Positions 45,894-54,948 of a stretch of 64,000 nt of DNA are shown here, one piece after another (positions within the stretch are counted from its first letter, which is position 1; the number at the start of each line of letters is the position of its first letter). Below the pieces are notes generated by a model, which saw only the letters and a program-made list of their open reading frames with translations, had not been told where the DNA came from and did not search any database. Origin of the DNA: Microbacter sp. GSS18 (GTDB taxonomy: Bacteria; Actinomycetota; Actinomycetes; Actinomycetales; Microbacteriaceae); assembly GCA_029319145.1 (NCBI GenBank), contig CP119753.1, forward strand, positions 3,844,001 to 3,908,000. The letters run 5' to 3'. Made by a program: the position numbers and the translations under genes.

Positions 45894-45943
45894 ATGTGGT
45901 CGGCAACATTCACCTTCGGCGAGACCTATGTTTCCGGCAACAT
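45894..45943. promoter_or_regulatory. Two LacI-type operators before propeller gene 1
   Basis: Site A ATGTGGTCGGCAACAT (45894-45909) and site B ATGTTTCCGGCAACAT (45928-45943) share the TGTT-N6-AACA frame, with A having three mismatches to B. They are 34 bases apart, close to three helical turns. A possible extended -10 (TGC-TATCGT, 45947-45955) lies just after site B. Confidence 0.72.
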
Positions 45944-46029
45944 CGATGCTATCGTTCCCGAACCGCAACGGGTCGCGCACCTCGTGCCGAAACACCCGTC
46001 GGGCCCGCCGACGACTCGAAGGAGAGTTC

Positions 46030-48120
46030 ATGTCATCGAAGACGAAACGACTGCTGGTGACGGGGGCGATGGCATCCGCGCTCCTGCTGCTCCCCGTGGG
46101 GGCCGCCCACGCGTACACGCCCACGCCGGACGTCCTGTACGAGCTCCCGGCCGACGCCGACTGCCTCAAGGGCCTGGGGAACTGTGCCATCTACCCCAAG
46201 TCGGTCCAGCTTCCGAGCGGGCGCATCGTCGCGTCGTTCGAGCGCTCCGTCGTCGGGGCATCGGGCAGTGCCGATGGGCAGACGCTGCCGATCTACGTCA
46301 GCGACGACGGCGGCGACAACTGGCAGCACCTGGCCGAGGTCGAGGCGCCGGCCTACATGTCGGGCGACCCGGCGTACGGCGCGTACATCAGCAACTGGAC
46401 GAACCCCAACCTCTATGTGCTTCCGGAGGCCGTCGGGAACCTCGCGGCCGGCACCCTGCTGCTCGCGAGCGTCGTGTCGGGTGACGATCACTACTACCTC
46501 GAGCACAAGGCCGCGGACCCGAATTGGACGCCGAACAATGACGGCGACCGTTCGGACATCGCGATCGCGCTCTACTCGAGCACCGACGAGGGCGCCAGCT
46601 GGAGCTTCGAGAACATCATCGCCACCGGCGGATGGCAGGGCGGGTCGGCCGGCGCCACGGGCGTCAACATCGCCGATGCCAACCAGTTCGCCCAGATCGA
46701 CCCGGTGTGGGAACCGCATCTCATGGCGCGAAACGGCGAGCTCGTCGCCTACTACTCCGACGAGAACGACTATCTCGCGTTCGACCCGAGCACGGGCGTG
46801 CCCACGGTCGACCCGAACAACGCGACGGCTCCGGACTCGGGTGCGCAGATCCTCGCGCACCGCACGTGGGACGGCACCAGCGCGGCGTGGAGCGGACCGA
46901 TCGTCGACGTCTCGGGCGATACCTTCAGCTGGAACGGCGGGCAGCAGATCGGCGGCGGCCGTCCGGGCATGGCGTACGTGGCCCCGACCACGGACGGCCA
47001 GTGGATGCTGACGTTCGAGTACTTCGGAGGCGGCGCGAACGTGCGCTTCAAGATGGTCGGCGACCCGCTGGCCTTCTCCTCCGACGGCGACCCGAACGGC
47101 CGCGAGATCAGCCTCGCCAGCGGCCAGCAGGGCGACCTGCCCTTCGCGCCCGGGTCACGGGGTCTGACGTGGGGAGGCAGCCCCGTGGTCAAGGCGCTGC
47201 CCGACGGCCGGCTGGTCTACAACGCCGCGGGCAGCGGAGACATCTGGGTGAACGAGTCCGGCGCCAGCGACGGCGTGTGGACGCAGTTCCAGACCGCGAT
47301 GCCGGGCGGGTACTCACGCAACCTCCAGTACGACGCGGTCACCGGCCAGATCCTGATCCTCCAGGCCGCATGGGAGGGTGCGACGACGCCGTCGACCGTC
47401 CGGTTCGGCCACGTGGACCTCGGCCACACGACGGACGCCTACTACAGCGTCGTCAACCGTGCCACGGGGCAGGTGATCGGGACGGGCGGGAACATCACCG
47501 ACGCCAACATCGGAAACGGCGACGTGGCCGACGTCCGTCTCGAGGGCTTCGGCGCATCCCCTGTCGCCGACACCCAGTACTGGCACGTGGTCACCAAGGC
47601 CGACGGCGCGGCGACGCTGCTGAACAAGTCCGGCGGGCGCGCCGCGGCGATCTGGGGCGGCAACGCGTATGCGGGGGCGCAGATCGGGCAGTGGGTCGAC
47701 GACACGTCGTCGGGCCTGTGGAACATCGTGCCGACGACCGGGGACTACGTCCGGCTGCAGTCGGCTGCGGACGAGTCGCTCTATCTCACCGGCGCATCCG
47801 GCGGTGCGGCGCTGACGCTCGCGGCCTTCGTCGACGACGGCACCCAGGAGTGGCAGCTGTACGCCGAGGGCGCCACGCCCCCGTCGGATACGACGGCGCC
47901 GGACGTGTCGGCGTCGGTCGCCGGGCGCACGCTCACGCTCACCGCGACCGATGACGCGTCCGGTATCGCTTCGATCGAGTACCGCAAGGCGGGGGCCGGC
48001 GGCTGGACGTCGTACGCGGGCCCGGTGACCTTCAACGGAAAGAAGTCCATCGACCTCGAGTATCGAGCGACCGACGGAGCCGGCAACGTCTCTGCGGTGG
48101 GGGCGATCACCGTCCCCTAG
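46030..48120 (+). CDS. Secreted sialidase-fold beta-propeller with ricin-type and Ig-like domains (propeller 1)
   Basis: This 696-residue exported protein has a signal peptide of about 28 residues (cut after VGAAHA). The N-terminal ~430 residues form a six-bladed sialidase-like propeller with two Asp-boxes, VSDDGGDNW (around residue 91) and SSTDEGASW. It resembles GH93 exo-arabinanase and other sialidase-clan glycosidases, but assignment is tentative. A ricin-B/CBM13-like trefoil follows from YYSVVNRATGQVIG (about 475-615), then a C-terminal Ig-like/OmpL47-type domain starting TTAPDVSASVAG. It is secreted to act on polysaccharide outside the cell. Paired with a homologue in tandem under LacI-type operators. 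Confidence 0.8.
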   Translation: MSSKTKRLLVTGAMASALLLLPVGAAHAYTPTPDVLYELPADADCLKGLGNCAIYPKSVQLPSGRIVASFERSVVGASGSADGQTLPIYVSDDGGDNWQHLAEVEAPAYMSGDPAYGAYISNWTNPNLYVLPEAVGNLAAGTLLLASVVSGDDHYYLEHKAADPNWTPNNDGDRSDIAIALYSSTDEGASWSFENIIATGGWQGGSAGATGVNIADANQFAQIDPVWEPHLMARNGELVAYYSDENDYLAFDPSTGVPTVDPNNATAPDSGAQILAHRTWDGTSAAWSGPIVDVSGDTFSWNGGQQIGGGRPGMAYVAPTTDGQWMLTFEYFGGGANVRFKMVGDPLAFSSDGDPNGREISLASGQQGDLPFAPGSRGLTWGGSPVVKALPDGRLVYNAAGSGDIWVNESGASDGVWTQFQTAMPGGYSRNLQYDAVTGQILILQAAWEGATTPSTVRFGHVDLGHTTDAYYSVVNRATGQVIGTGGNITDANIGNGDVADVRLEGFGASPVADTQYWHVVTKADGAATLLNKSGGRAAAIWGGNAYAGAQIGQWVDDTSSGLWNIVPTTGDYVRLQSAADESLYLTGASGGAALTLAAFVDDGTQEWQLYAEGATPPSDTTAPDVSASVAGRTLTLTATDDASGIASIEYRKAGAGGWTSYAGPVTFNGKKSIDLEYRATDGAGNVSAVGAITVP

Positions 48121-48146
48121 CGGGCAGACCCGACTGTCCGCCGCGC

Positions 48147-48180
48147 GAGGGGACCCGGTACCGCCGGGTCCCCTCGTCTT
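48147..48180 (+). terminator. Terminator after propeller gene 1
   Basis: A 12-bp perfect stem (48147-48158 with 48164-48175), loop TACCG, followed by GTCTT. It isolates the two propeller genes into separate transcripts. Confidence 0.75.
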
Positions 48181-48196
48181 TGCCGGAATCACGGGG

Positions 48197-48245
48197 ATGT
48201 TATCGGAAACATTTTTTCGGGCCGAGTGTATGTTTCCGGCAACAT
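48197..48245. promoter_or_regulatory. Two LacI-type operators before propeller gene 2
   Basis: ATGTTATCGGAAACAT (48197-48212) and ATGTTTCCGGCAACAT (48230-48245) are 33 bases apart. The second is identical to site B of gene 1, showing that the regulatory region was duplicated with the gene. A possible -10, TACGGT, lies at 48252-48257. Confidence 0.72.
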
Positions 48246-48331
48246 TGATGCTACGGTCGGGGGACGTCATCGAGGACGCGCAACTGCCGTGGACGTCGAT
48301 GACGCCCACATCACGAGTCGAAGGAGAGCTC

Positions 48332-50530
48332 ATGTCGTCGTGGAAGACGAAAGGGGTTGCGGCCACCGGGGCCGCTCTCGCGCTGCTGTTCGCCCCGCTG
48401 GCCCCCGCGCAGGCCTACGACCCGGACGGCGGAATCCTGTACGAGGTCGGCGAACAGGACTGCCTGAAGGGCCTCGGCAACTGCGCCGTCTACCCGAAGT
48501 CCGCGCAGCTGCCGAGCGGGCGGATCGTCGCCGCATTCGAGCGGTCCACCGTCGTCACCTATGCCGACGGGACGACCGGCGCGGTGGGCCAGACCATGCC
48601 CATCTACAAGAGCGACGACGACGGCGACACGTGGCAGCCGCTCACGGAGGTCCAGGCGCCCGCATTCCTGTCGGACGACCCTCAATACGACCCGTACACG
48701 AGCAACTGGACCAACCCCTACCTCTACGTCCTCCCGGAGGACGTGGGTGACCTCGCCGCGGGCACCCTCTTGCTCGCGAGCGTCGTGTCGGGCGAGGACG
48801 AGTACTACCGGGAGCAGAAGGCCGCGGATGCGACCTGGGTTCCGGACAACGACGGAGACCGCCGCGACGTGTCGATCGCGCTGTTCTCGAGCGCCGACGA
48901 CGGCGCCTCATGGGGCCTCGTCGACATGATCGCCGCGGGTGGCTGGCAGGGCGGCAGCGCCGGCGCCTCCTTCTCGCACGTCGCAGAGGCCAACGAGTAC
49001 GGCCAGGTCGACCCGCTGTGGGAGCCGCACCTGATGGTCCACGACGGCCAGCTGGTCGCGTACTACTCGGACGAGAACGAGTACCTCGGCTATGACGCCG
49101 CGACCGGCATCCCTGCCATCGACCCCGACAACGACACCGCGATCGATGGGGGCGGGCAGATCCTCGTGCACCGCACGTGGGACGGCACCAGCGGTTCGGC
49201 GTGGAGTGAGCCCGTCGTCGACGTCGCCGGGCAGACGTTCAGCACGCGCTGGGCGTGGGACGACGACGCTGAGCAGTGGGTCGAGCTCGATCTCGGCAAG
49301 GACCTCATCGGAGGCGGCCGACCCGGCATGACGACGGTGGTACCCACCACCGATGGCAAGTGGCTGATGACATTCGAGTATTGGGGCGACCCGTGGTGGA
49401 TGGCCAACAACCGCTACAAGATCTCGGACAGCCCGGTCGACTACTTCAGCGACGGCGACGTCGACGGCATCCCGGTGGGGGACATCGATGACGCGCAGAC
49501 CGTGGGCCTGCCGTTCGACGAGTACTCCCAGGGACTGTCGTGGGGCGGCAGCCCGGTGCTCGTCGCCCTGCCGGACGGCCGGCTGCTCTACAACGCCTCG
49601 GGCAGCGGCGACGTGTGGATGAACGAGTCCGGTGCGAGCGACGGAGTCTGGACGCAGCTCAACACGACCCTGGACGGCGGGTACAGCCGCAACCTCCAGT
49701 ACGTCGAGGGGACCGGCCGCGTGGTCATCCTGCAGGGGACGTGGGGCGGACCCGACGTCGGTGCCGTGATCCGGTACGGCGACGTCGACCTCGGTCACAG
49801 TGTCGGCGACTACTACACCGTTGTGAACCGTGCGACGGGTCAGGTCCTCGGCACGGACGGGAACATCGCCGATGCGCAGGCATCATGGAACGTGCCTCGC
49901 CACGACGACGTCCAGCTCGAGGATGCGGGAGCATTCCGGGCCGACACGCAGGCGTGGCACGTGGTCGATGAGGGCGAGGGGACGATGGAACTGCTCAACC
50001 AGTCGGGAGGGCGCTCGGTCTCGACGTGGGGAGCCCCCGGGTTCGACGGACAGGAAATCGTGCAGTGGGTCGATGAGGCCGACGGCGGACGCTGGGACCT
50101 CGAGGCCACCGAAGACGGCTATCTCCGATTCCGCGCGCATGGCTTCGACGACCTCTATCTCGCCGGCGGAGCCGACGGTGATGTGGCGCTGCGCGCGTCC
50201 GCCGACGATGGAACCCAGGACTGGTCGCTCATTCCGGTGGGCGAAGTCCACGGTCCGACGTTCACCGTCAAGGACGGGGCGCAGTGGACCGTGGGCGAGG
50301 ACGGCGTGTATCGGAAGGTCTCGTACACGGTTCACGCACCGTCGTTCTGGCTCGCTTCGGTCACGGTGAACGGCATCGAGCAGGACGGTGTCGTCGGTGC
50401 GAGCTTCGACCTCGACAAGCTGACGCCCGACTTCCCCGGCGTCGTGCGCGGTGTGAACGTCGTGGAGGCGACCGATGTGCTCGGCAACACCACGACGATC
50501 GAGTTCACGATCGGCAAGAAGCAGAAGTAG
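48332..50530 (+). CDS. Secreted sialidase-fold beta-propeller with ricin-type domain (propeller 2)
   Basis: This 732-residue exported paralogue of propeller 1 has a 28-residue signal peptide ending LAPAQA. Asp-boxes are KSDDDGDTW and SSADDGASW. The ricin-type region (YYTVVNRATGQVLGTDGN to DWSLIPVGE, about 505-640) is followed by a different C-terminal beta domain (FTVKDGAQWTVGEDGVY). Compared with propeller 1 it has an insertion around TRWAWDDDAEQW and lacks the same Ig-like end. The start ATG follows AAGGAGAGCTC, the same ribosome-site block as propeller 1. Substrate is probably an extracellular plant glycan; the activity is unproven. Confidence 0.8.
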   Translation: MSSWKTKGVAATGAALALLFAPLAPAQAYDPDGGILYEVGEQDCLKGLGNCAVYPKSAQLPSGRIVAAFERSTVVTYADGTTGAVGQTMPIYKSDDDGDTWQPLTEVQAPAFLSDDPQYDPYTSNWTNPYLYVLPEDVGDLAAGTLLLASVVSGEDEYYREQKAADATWVPDNDGDRRDVSIALFSSADDGASWGLVDMIAAGGWQGGSAGASFSHVAEANEYGQVDPLWEPHLMVHDGQLVAYYSDENEYLGYDAATGIPAIDPDNDTAIDGGGQILVHRTWDGTSGSAWSEPVVDVAGQTFSTRWAWDDDAEQWVELDLGKDLIGGGRPGMTTVVPTTDGKWLMTFEYWGDPWWMANNRYKISDSPVDYFSDGDVDGIPVGDIDDAQTVGLPFDEYSQGLSWGGSPVLVALPDGRLLYNASGSGDVWMNESGASDGVWTQLNTTLDGGYSRNLQYVEGTGRVVILQGTWGGPDVGAVIRYGDVDLGHSVGDYYTVVNRATGQVLGTDGNIADAQASWNVPRHDDVQLEDAGAFRADTQAWHVVDEGEGTMELLNQSGGRSVSTWGAPGFDGQEIVQWVDEADGGRWDLEATEDGYLRFRAHGFDDLYLAGGADGDVALRASADDGTQDWSLIPVGEVHGPTFTVKDGAQWTVGEDGVYRKVSYTVHAPSFWLASVTVNGIEQDGVVGASFDLDKLTPDFPGVVRGVNVVEATDVLGNTTTIEFTIGKKQK

Positions 50531-50542
50531 AGGCGACGGGAA

Positions 50543-50579
50543 CCCCGGCATCGAGCGCGCCCGACGCTCGATGCCGGGG
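50543..50579 (+). terminator. Terminator-like hairpin after propeller gene 2
   Basis: A perfect 15-bp stem (50543-50557 with 50565-50579), 7-base loop, no T-run. It lies between propeller gene 2 and the aldose epimerase and may either end transcription partly or protect the upstream mRNA. Confidence 0.6.
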
Positions 50580-50639
50580 CTCCCGACTCCTCCGACGGCG
50601 CACGAGCGTCGGGCCGGCTGCTTCAGAGAGGTTCTTCCC

Positions 50640-51590
50640 ATGCCGCGCATTCCCGCCTCCGGTGTTCAGCACACGCTGCGAGCAGGTCCCTACGAGGCTG
50701 TCATCGCAAGCGTCGGCGCATCGCTTCGCAGCCTGCAGCACGACGGACGAGGCCTCGTCGTCTCGTTCGACGTCGACGAGCTGCGTCCCGATTACCGCGG
50801 CGCGACCCTCGCGCCGTGGCCGAACCGCGTCGTCGACGGGCGCTATTCATTCCGGGGGCAGACCTACGAGCTGCCGCTCACCGAGCGGGGCAGGGGTCAT
50901 GCTCTGCACGGGCTGGCGTCGTGGCTCGACTTCCATGTGACCGGCGCGAAGCCCGACCGCGTCACGCTCACCGCCACGATCGAGCCGCAAGCCGGCTACC
51001 CGTGGCGCGTGGACGTCGAAACGACCTTCTCTCTCGGCCCTGACGGGCTCACCCAATCCGTCCGAGGTCGCAACCGCAGCGAGAGCCCGGCCCCTTGGGG
51101 AACGGCTCCCCACCCGTACCTGTCCACTGGGGCATCCTCGCTGGACGAGTGCACGCTGGACTTGCCCGCATCCCAGGTCCTGCTGGTCTCCGATGATCGC
51201 CTGATCCCGAGCGCGCTGCGCCCCGTGGACGGGGAGCCAGCCGGGCGGTTCGACTACCGCGCGCCACGCCCGATCGGACGCGCGCGGATCGATCACGCGT
51301 ACACCGGCCTGATCCGGAGTGACAGCGGGGCGGCGGAGGTGACGCTCACCGCGACCGATGGGTCAGGTGTCGTGATGGCGTGGGATTCCGCCTGCCCGTG
51401 GGTTCAGATCCACACGGCGGACCTGCCGGACGGACCGGCGCAAGCGGGCCATCGGATCGGACTCGCCGTCGAGCCGATGACGTGTGCGCCGGATGCCTAC
51501 AACGACGCGAACTACGACTTCGACACCGCGCTCATCGAGCTCGCACCAGGGGAGACGGCCGAGGCTTCCTGGCGTATAGCGGCTGTGTGA
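50640..51590 (+). CDS. Aldose 1-epimerase (galactose mutarotase type)
   Basis: This 316-residue enzyme interconverts alpha and beta anomers of free hexoses such as galactose, feeding GH42 products into metabolism. The family pattern is visible: LAPWPNRVVDGRYSF (substrate Asn-Arg), HALHGLASWL (His), APHPYLSTGAS (His-Pro-Tyr) and IGLAVEPMTCAPDAYN (catalytic Glu). The ATG at 50640 is preceded by AGAGAGG. No signal peptide. It is placed after the propeller genes and converges on LacI-4 with a 10-base gap. Confidence 0.9.
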   Translation: MPRIPASGVQHTLRAGPYEAVIASVGASLRSLQHDGRGLVVSFDVDELRPDYRGATLAPWPNRVVDGRYSFRGQTYELPLTERGRGHALHGLASWLDFHVTGAKPDRVTLTATIEPQAGYPWRVDVETTFSLGPDGLTQSVRGRNRSESPAPWGTAPHPYLSTGASSLDECTLDLPASQVLLVSDDRLIPSALRPVDGEPAGRFDYRAPRPIGRARIDHAYTGLIRSDSGAAEVTLTATDGSGVVMAWDSACPWVQIHTADLPDGPAQAGHRIGLAVEPMTCAPDAYNDANYDFDTALIELAPGETAEASWRIAAV

Positions 51591-51600
51591 ATCGACTCGC

Positions 51601-52647
51601 TCAGGCGCCGAGCAGTCGCGGAGCGGGGCCGCAGGACGACCGCAGGATCAGCCCCGACTTCATCGTGGTCGCGCGCTCGCGCTCGACCCCGTCGACTTCG
51701 GCCAGCAGTTCGTGGACGGCATCCCGTCCCTGCGTGCGAAAGTCGATTCGCACCGTCGTGAGGGGTGGCGTGAAGTATGCGGCTTCGGGAATGTCATCGA
51801 CGCCCGTCACGCTGACGTCGTCCGGGACGCGGATGCCGCGCTCCGCCAGCGCGCGGAGTGCCCCCAGTGCCATCTGGTCGTTGGCGGCGACGATCGCCGT
51901 CGCGGTCCGGGCGTCCGGAAGGCTCGCGATCGCGTCGTGCCCCGATTTCGCCGACCAGTCACCCATGAGTGTTCCCACCGATGTCAGGCCGCGCGCCGTG
52001 ACTGCGCGCTCGTAGGCGAGCCTCCGGTTGCGCGCGGCTGCCCAGGCGTCGGGGCCCGCGACGTGAAGGAAGCGTTCGTGGCCGAGATCGGCCAGATGGT
52101 CGATCAGGGCGGGGATGGCGAAAGACAGAAGGTCATCGTCGTCCGGATCGTCAGACTCGGTCACGATCACCGTCGGGACGTCGAACGATGCGTGCTCGAA
52201 GGCGCGACGCATCTCGTCGGTCGAGGAGAGGGCCAGGATGCCCGCGAGGTCATGCTGCCTCAACAGGGCGACGGCTTCCTCGACCGCGGCCGGATCGGTC
52301 ATGTCCAGCGACACGATGTCGAGCAGGTAGCCGGCCGCGCGGGCAGCCTGGCTGGCGCCCTGGACGATCTGGCTGGGACCGACCTGATCGATCTCATGGG
52401 TCAATGCGCCGATCCGATGCGAGCGGCCCGTCGTGAGGGCGCGCGCTGTGAGGTTCGGCTTGTACTCGACCTCGGTGAGCGCCTTCTCGATGCGCTCCCG
52501 CGTCGAATCGCGCATGGGAAGACCCCGCAGGTACCGGCTCACCGACTGGTGCGAGACGTCCGCGAGGCGGGCGATGTCGTAGATGGTGGCCGAGCGTCGC
52601 GGGGTGCGAGCAGCGCCACTCGCTGCCGTCGAGGCCTCGGTCGCCAC
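51601..52647 (-). CDS. LacI-family regulator (LacI-4)
   Basis: This 348-residue repressor has the helix-turn-helix TIYDIARLADVSHQSVSRYLRG near residue 20, hinge EYKPNLTARALTTGR and a sensor domain with TGVDDIPEAAYFTPPL near its end, as in LacI-3. The GTG at 52647 is preferred over TTG at 52707 because GGAG is 8 bases upstream and because the longer start would place coding sequence over the operator. It is divergent from GH42-2; a 17-bp inverted repeat with TTACCGGTAA cores lies between, the likely target. Confidence 0.88.
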   Translation of the reverse strand: MATEASTAASGAARTPRRSATIYDIARLADVSHQSVSRYLRGLPMRDSTRERIEKALTEVEYKPNLTARALTTGRSHRIGALTHEIDQVGPSQIVQGASQAARAAGYLLDIVSLDMTDPAAVEEAVALLRQHDLAGILALSSTDEMRRAFEHASFDVPTVIVTESDDPDDDDLLSFAIPALIDHLADLGHERFLHVAGPDAWAAARNRRLAYERAVTARGLTSVGTLMGDWSAKSGHDAIASLPDARTATAIVAANDQMALGALRALAERGIRVPDDVSVTGVDDIPEAAYFTPPLTTVRIDFRTQGRDAVHELLAEVDGVERERATTMKSGLILRSSCGPAPRLLGA

Positions 52648-52705
52648 ATCCGTCTCCGTCCCTGCGTACCCAAGGTCACAATCTGATCTAGGGGGTTGTG
52701 GACCC

Positions 52706-52756
52706 AACTTTTACCGGTAACAATACCCCGTATCAACACTGTTACCGGTAAAAGTT
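52706..52756. promoter_or_regulatory. LacI double operator with 17-bp inverted repeat
   Basis: AACTTTTACCGGTAACA (52706-52722) and its exact reverse complement TGTTACCGGTAAAAGTT (52740-52756) are separated by 17 bases. Each arm contains the 10-bp palindrome TTACCGGTAA; the two cores are 31 bases apart, about three helical turns. The region lies between divergent LacI-4 and GH42-2, ideal for looping repression. Confidence 0.82.
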
Positions 52757-52796
52757 TGAATCCGGTCCCGGCGACGACGACGGAGTGAGTCAGCAC

Positions 52797-54902
52797 ATGG
52801 ATGCAACGACGCAGACCTACGAGCCCAGCGGATTGCTGTTCGGGGTTGCGTACTATCACGAGTACCACCGCGAAGAGCGACTCACGGTCGATCTCGATCT
52901 CATGGTCGCGGCCGGGATGAACGTCATCCGCGTCGGCGAATCGGTGTGGTCCACGTGGGAGCCGCGCGACGGCGAGTTCGACCTCGACTGGCTGCAGCCG
53001 GTGCTCGACGAGGCCCATGCTCGCGGCATCCGCGTCATCCTCGGCACGCCGACCTACGCGGTTCCGCCGTGGCTGCAGACCGCCTATCCCGAGATCGCCG
53101 CTCAGCAGGCGAACGGGCAGCCCGTTCCCTGGGGCGGACGCCAGGAGGTCGACTACTCGCACCCGGCCTTCCGGTTCCACGCTGAGCGTGTCATCCGCGC
53201 CGTCGTCGCGCGCTACGCCGATCACCCGAGCGTCATCGGGTTCCAGGTCGACAACGAGCCGGGGCTGCACCTGTTCCACAACCGGGGGACGTTCGCCCGC
53301 TTCGTGCGGCGGCTGAAGGCGGCCTACGGAGACGTCGACACGCTCAACCGCGAGTGGGGCCTGACGTACTGGTCGCACCGGCTGTCGGACTGGTCCGACC
53401 TGTGGACCCCCGAGGGCAACACCCTGCCGCAGTACGACCTGGCGTGGCGCCGCTACCAGGCGGACCTCACGGCCGAGTTCATCGCGTGGCAGGCGGACAT
53501 CGTGCGCGAGTACGCGACCGAAGGGCAGTTCGTGACCACCTGCATCGCCTACCCGCGACCTGCGCAGGCCGACGAGAAGCTCACCGAGGCTCTGGACATC
53601 ACGGCCGGAAACCCGTACTACGCGATGCAGGACCACCTTGACGCGACGAAGGACCTCGAACCGCTCACCCCGTGGACCACCTCGGGCGTCGGCGGCCTGT
53701 TCCGCCAGGCAGACCGGCTGTACTCCTCCAAGCAGTCCCGGTTCCTCGTCACCGAGACGGATGCCCAGTCGATCGGCGACTCCGCCTTCAATCTCCCCCC
53801 GTACCCGGGTCAGCTGCGGCAGGCGGCGATGGCGTTCATCTCTCGCGGCGCGGCGATGATCGAGTACTGGCACTGGCACACCCTGCCGTACGGCACCGAG
53901 ACCTACTGGGGCGGCGTCATCCCGCACAGCCTCGTGCCCGGTCGTGTCTACGAAGAGCTCTCGGGCGTCGGCTCCGACCTCGCCGCGATCGGCGATCGGC
54001 TCGACGGCTTCGAGCCCGACGCCGACGTGGCGATCCTGTGGTCGAATGACAGCCGCTTCGCCCTGGAGTTCTTCTCGCCGCTGAGGACGCCGGACGGCGA
54101 GAACGACCCCGCCGCCTACCACCGGATCTTCGACGCCTTCCACCGGGGCGTGATCGATGCGGGCGCGCAGTCGCGCATCGTCCACCCATTGCAGGCTCAC
54201 GAGCTCGGCGCGGACGAACTCGCACGGCGGTTCCCGGTTCTGGTCGCGCCCGCTCTATACGTCGCGACCGACGACGACCTCGACCTGCTGGCCGCATATG
54301 CGGCCGCGGGCGGCCACCTCGTGGTCGGCATCCGGACCGGCTACGGCGACGAGGAGGCGCGCGCCCGCGTCGAGGTCGCTCCGTCCCGGCTGCGCAGTGC
54401 CGCGGGCGTCCGGTACGAGGAGTTCTCGAACCTGGCGGGCGCCGTGTCTGTCGTCGCGGTTGGATCGATGCCGGTCTCCGAGCGCGCGACCGCGCTGCTG
54501 TGGGCGGACGGGCTCATTGCCGAGGACGCCGAGACGCTGGTGCGCTACCAGCACCCCCGTTTCGGCGACTTCGCGACCGTCGCCACCAAGGACCACGGCC
54601 GTGGGCGGGTCACCACGGTGGGCACCGTGCCGTCGTCGGCGCTGGCCGCCGACCTCGTCCGCTGGCTGCTGCCCACGGCGACCGCGGACGAACTCGCTCC
54701 GGATCGGATCCTGCCGGTGACGGTGTCGTCGGGGAAGCTCCCTGATGGCCGGCGCGCGTGGTTCGTCTTCAACTGGGGATGGGACGAGCAGTCCGTGCGC
54801 CTCGCCCGTCCTGTGCGCGACGCGGTCACCGGCGCCGCGCATCCCGCAGACACAGACCTCTCGCTCGCGGCGTGGTCGACGCTGACCCTGATCGACGAGT
54901 GA
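52797..54902 (+). CDS. GH42 beta-galactosidase (GH42-2)
   Basis: This 701-residue GH42 enzyme has acid/base Glu154 in QVDNEPGLH and nucleophile Glu320 in LVTETDAQS, an N-terminal TIM barrel and two C-terminal domains. The GH42 zinc cysteines are absent, as in GH42-1, which it closely resembles. The ATG at 52797 was preferred over GTG 52785 because that GTG overlaps the GGAG element. It precedes a CUT1 importer and likely cleaves galactosides coming through it. Expression is probably repressed by LacI-4. Confidence 0.93.
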   Translation: MDATTQTYEPSGLLFGVAYYHEYHREERLTVDLDLMVAAGMNVIRVGESVWSTWEPRDGEFDLDWLQPVLDEAHARGIRVILGTPTYAVPPWLQTAYPEIAAQQANGQPVPWGGRQEVDYSHPAFRFHAERVIRAVVARYADHPSVIGFQVDNEPGLHLFHNRGTFARFVRRLKAAYGDVDTLNREWGLTYWSHRLSDWSDLWTPEGNTLPQYDLAWRRYQADLTAEFIAWQADIVREYATEGQFVTTCIAYPRPAQADEKLTEALDITAGNPYYAMQDHLDATKDLEPLTPWTTSGVGGLFRQADRLYSSKQSRFLVTETDAQSIGDSAFNLPPYPGQLRQAAMAFISRGAAMIEYWHWHTLPYGTETYWGGVIPHSLVPGRVYEELSGVGSDLAAIGDRLDGFEPDADVAILWSNDSRFALEFFSPLRTPDGENDPAAYHRIFDAFHRGVIDAGAQSRIVHPLQAHELGADELARRFPVLVAPALYVATDDDLDLLAAYAAAGGHLVVGIRTGYGDEEARARVEVAPSRLRSAAGVRYEEFSNLAGAVSVVAVGSMPVSERATALLWADGLIAEDAETLVRYQHPRFGDFATVATKDHGRGRVTTVGTVPSSALAADLVRWLLPTATADELAPDRILPVTVSSGKLPDGRRAWFVFNWGWDEQSVRLARPVRDAVTGAAHPADTDLSLAAWSTLTLIDE

Positions 54903-54948
54903 AACGGCCGGAGATTCCGGTCCCCATCAAAGAAGAAGGAAGAAGGAC

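Noticed and set aside
45928-46029. Longer N-terminus of propeller protein 1
   Set aside because: An in-frame ATG exists at 45928, but it lies inside the operator and would put charged residues ahead of the signal peptide; GGAGAG supports the ATG at 46030.
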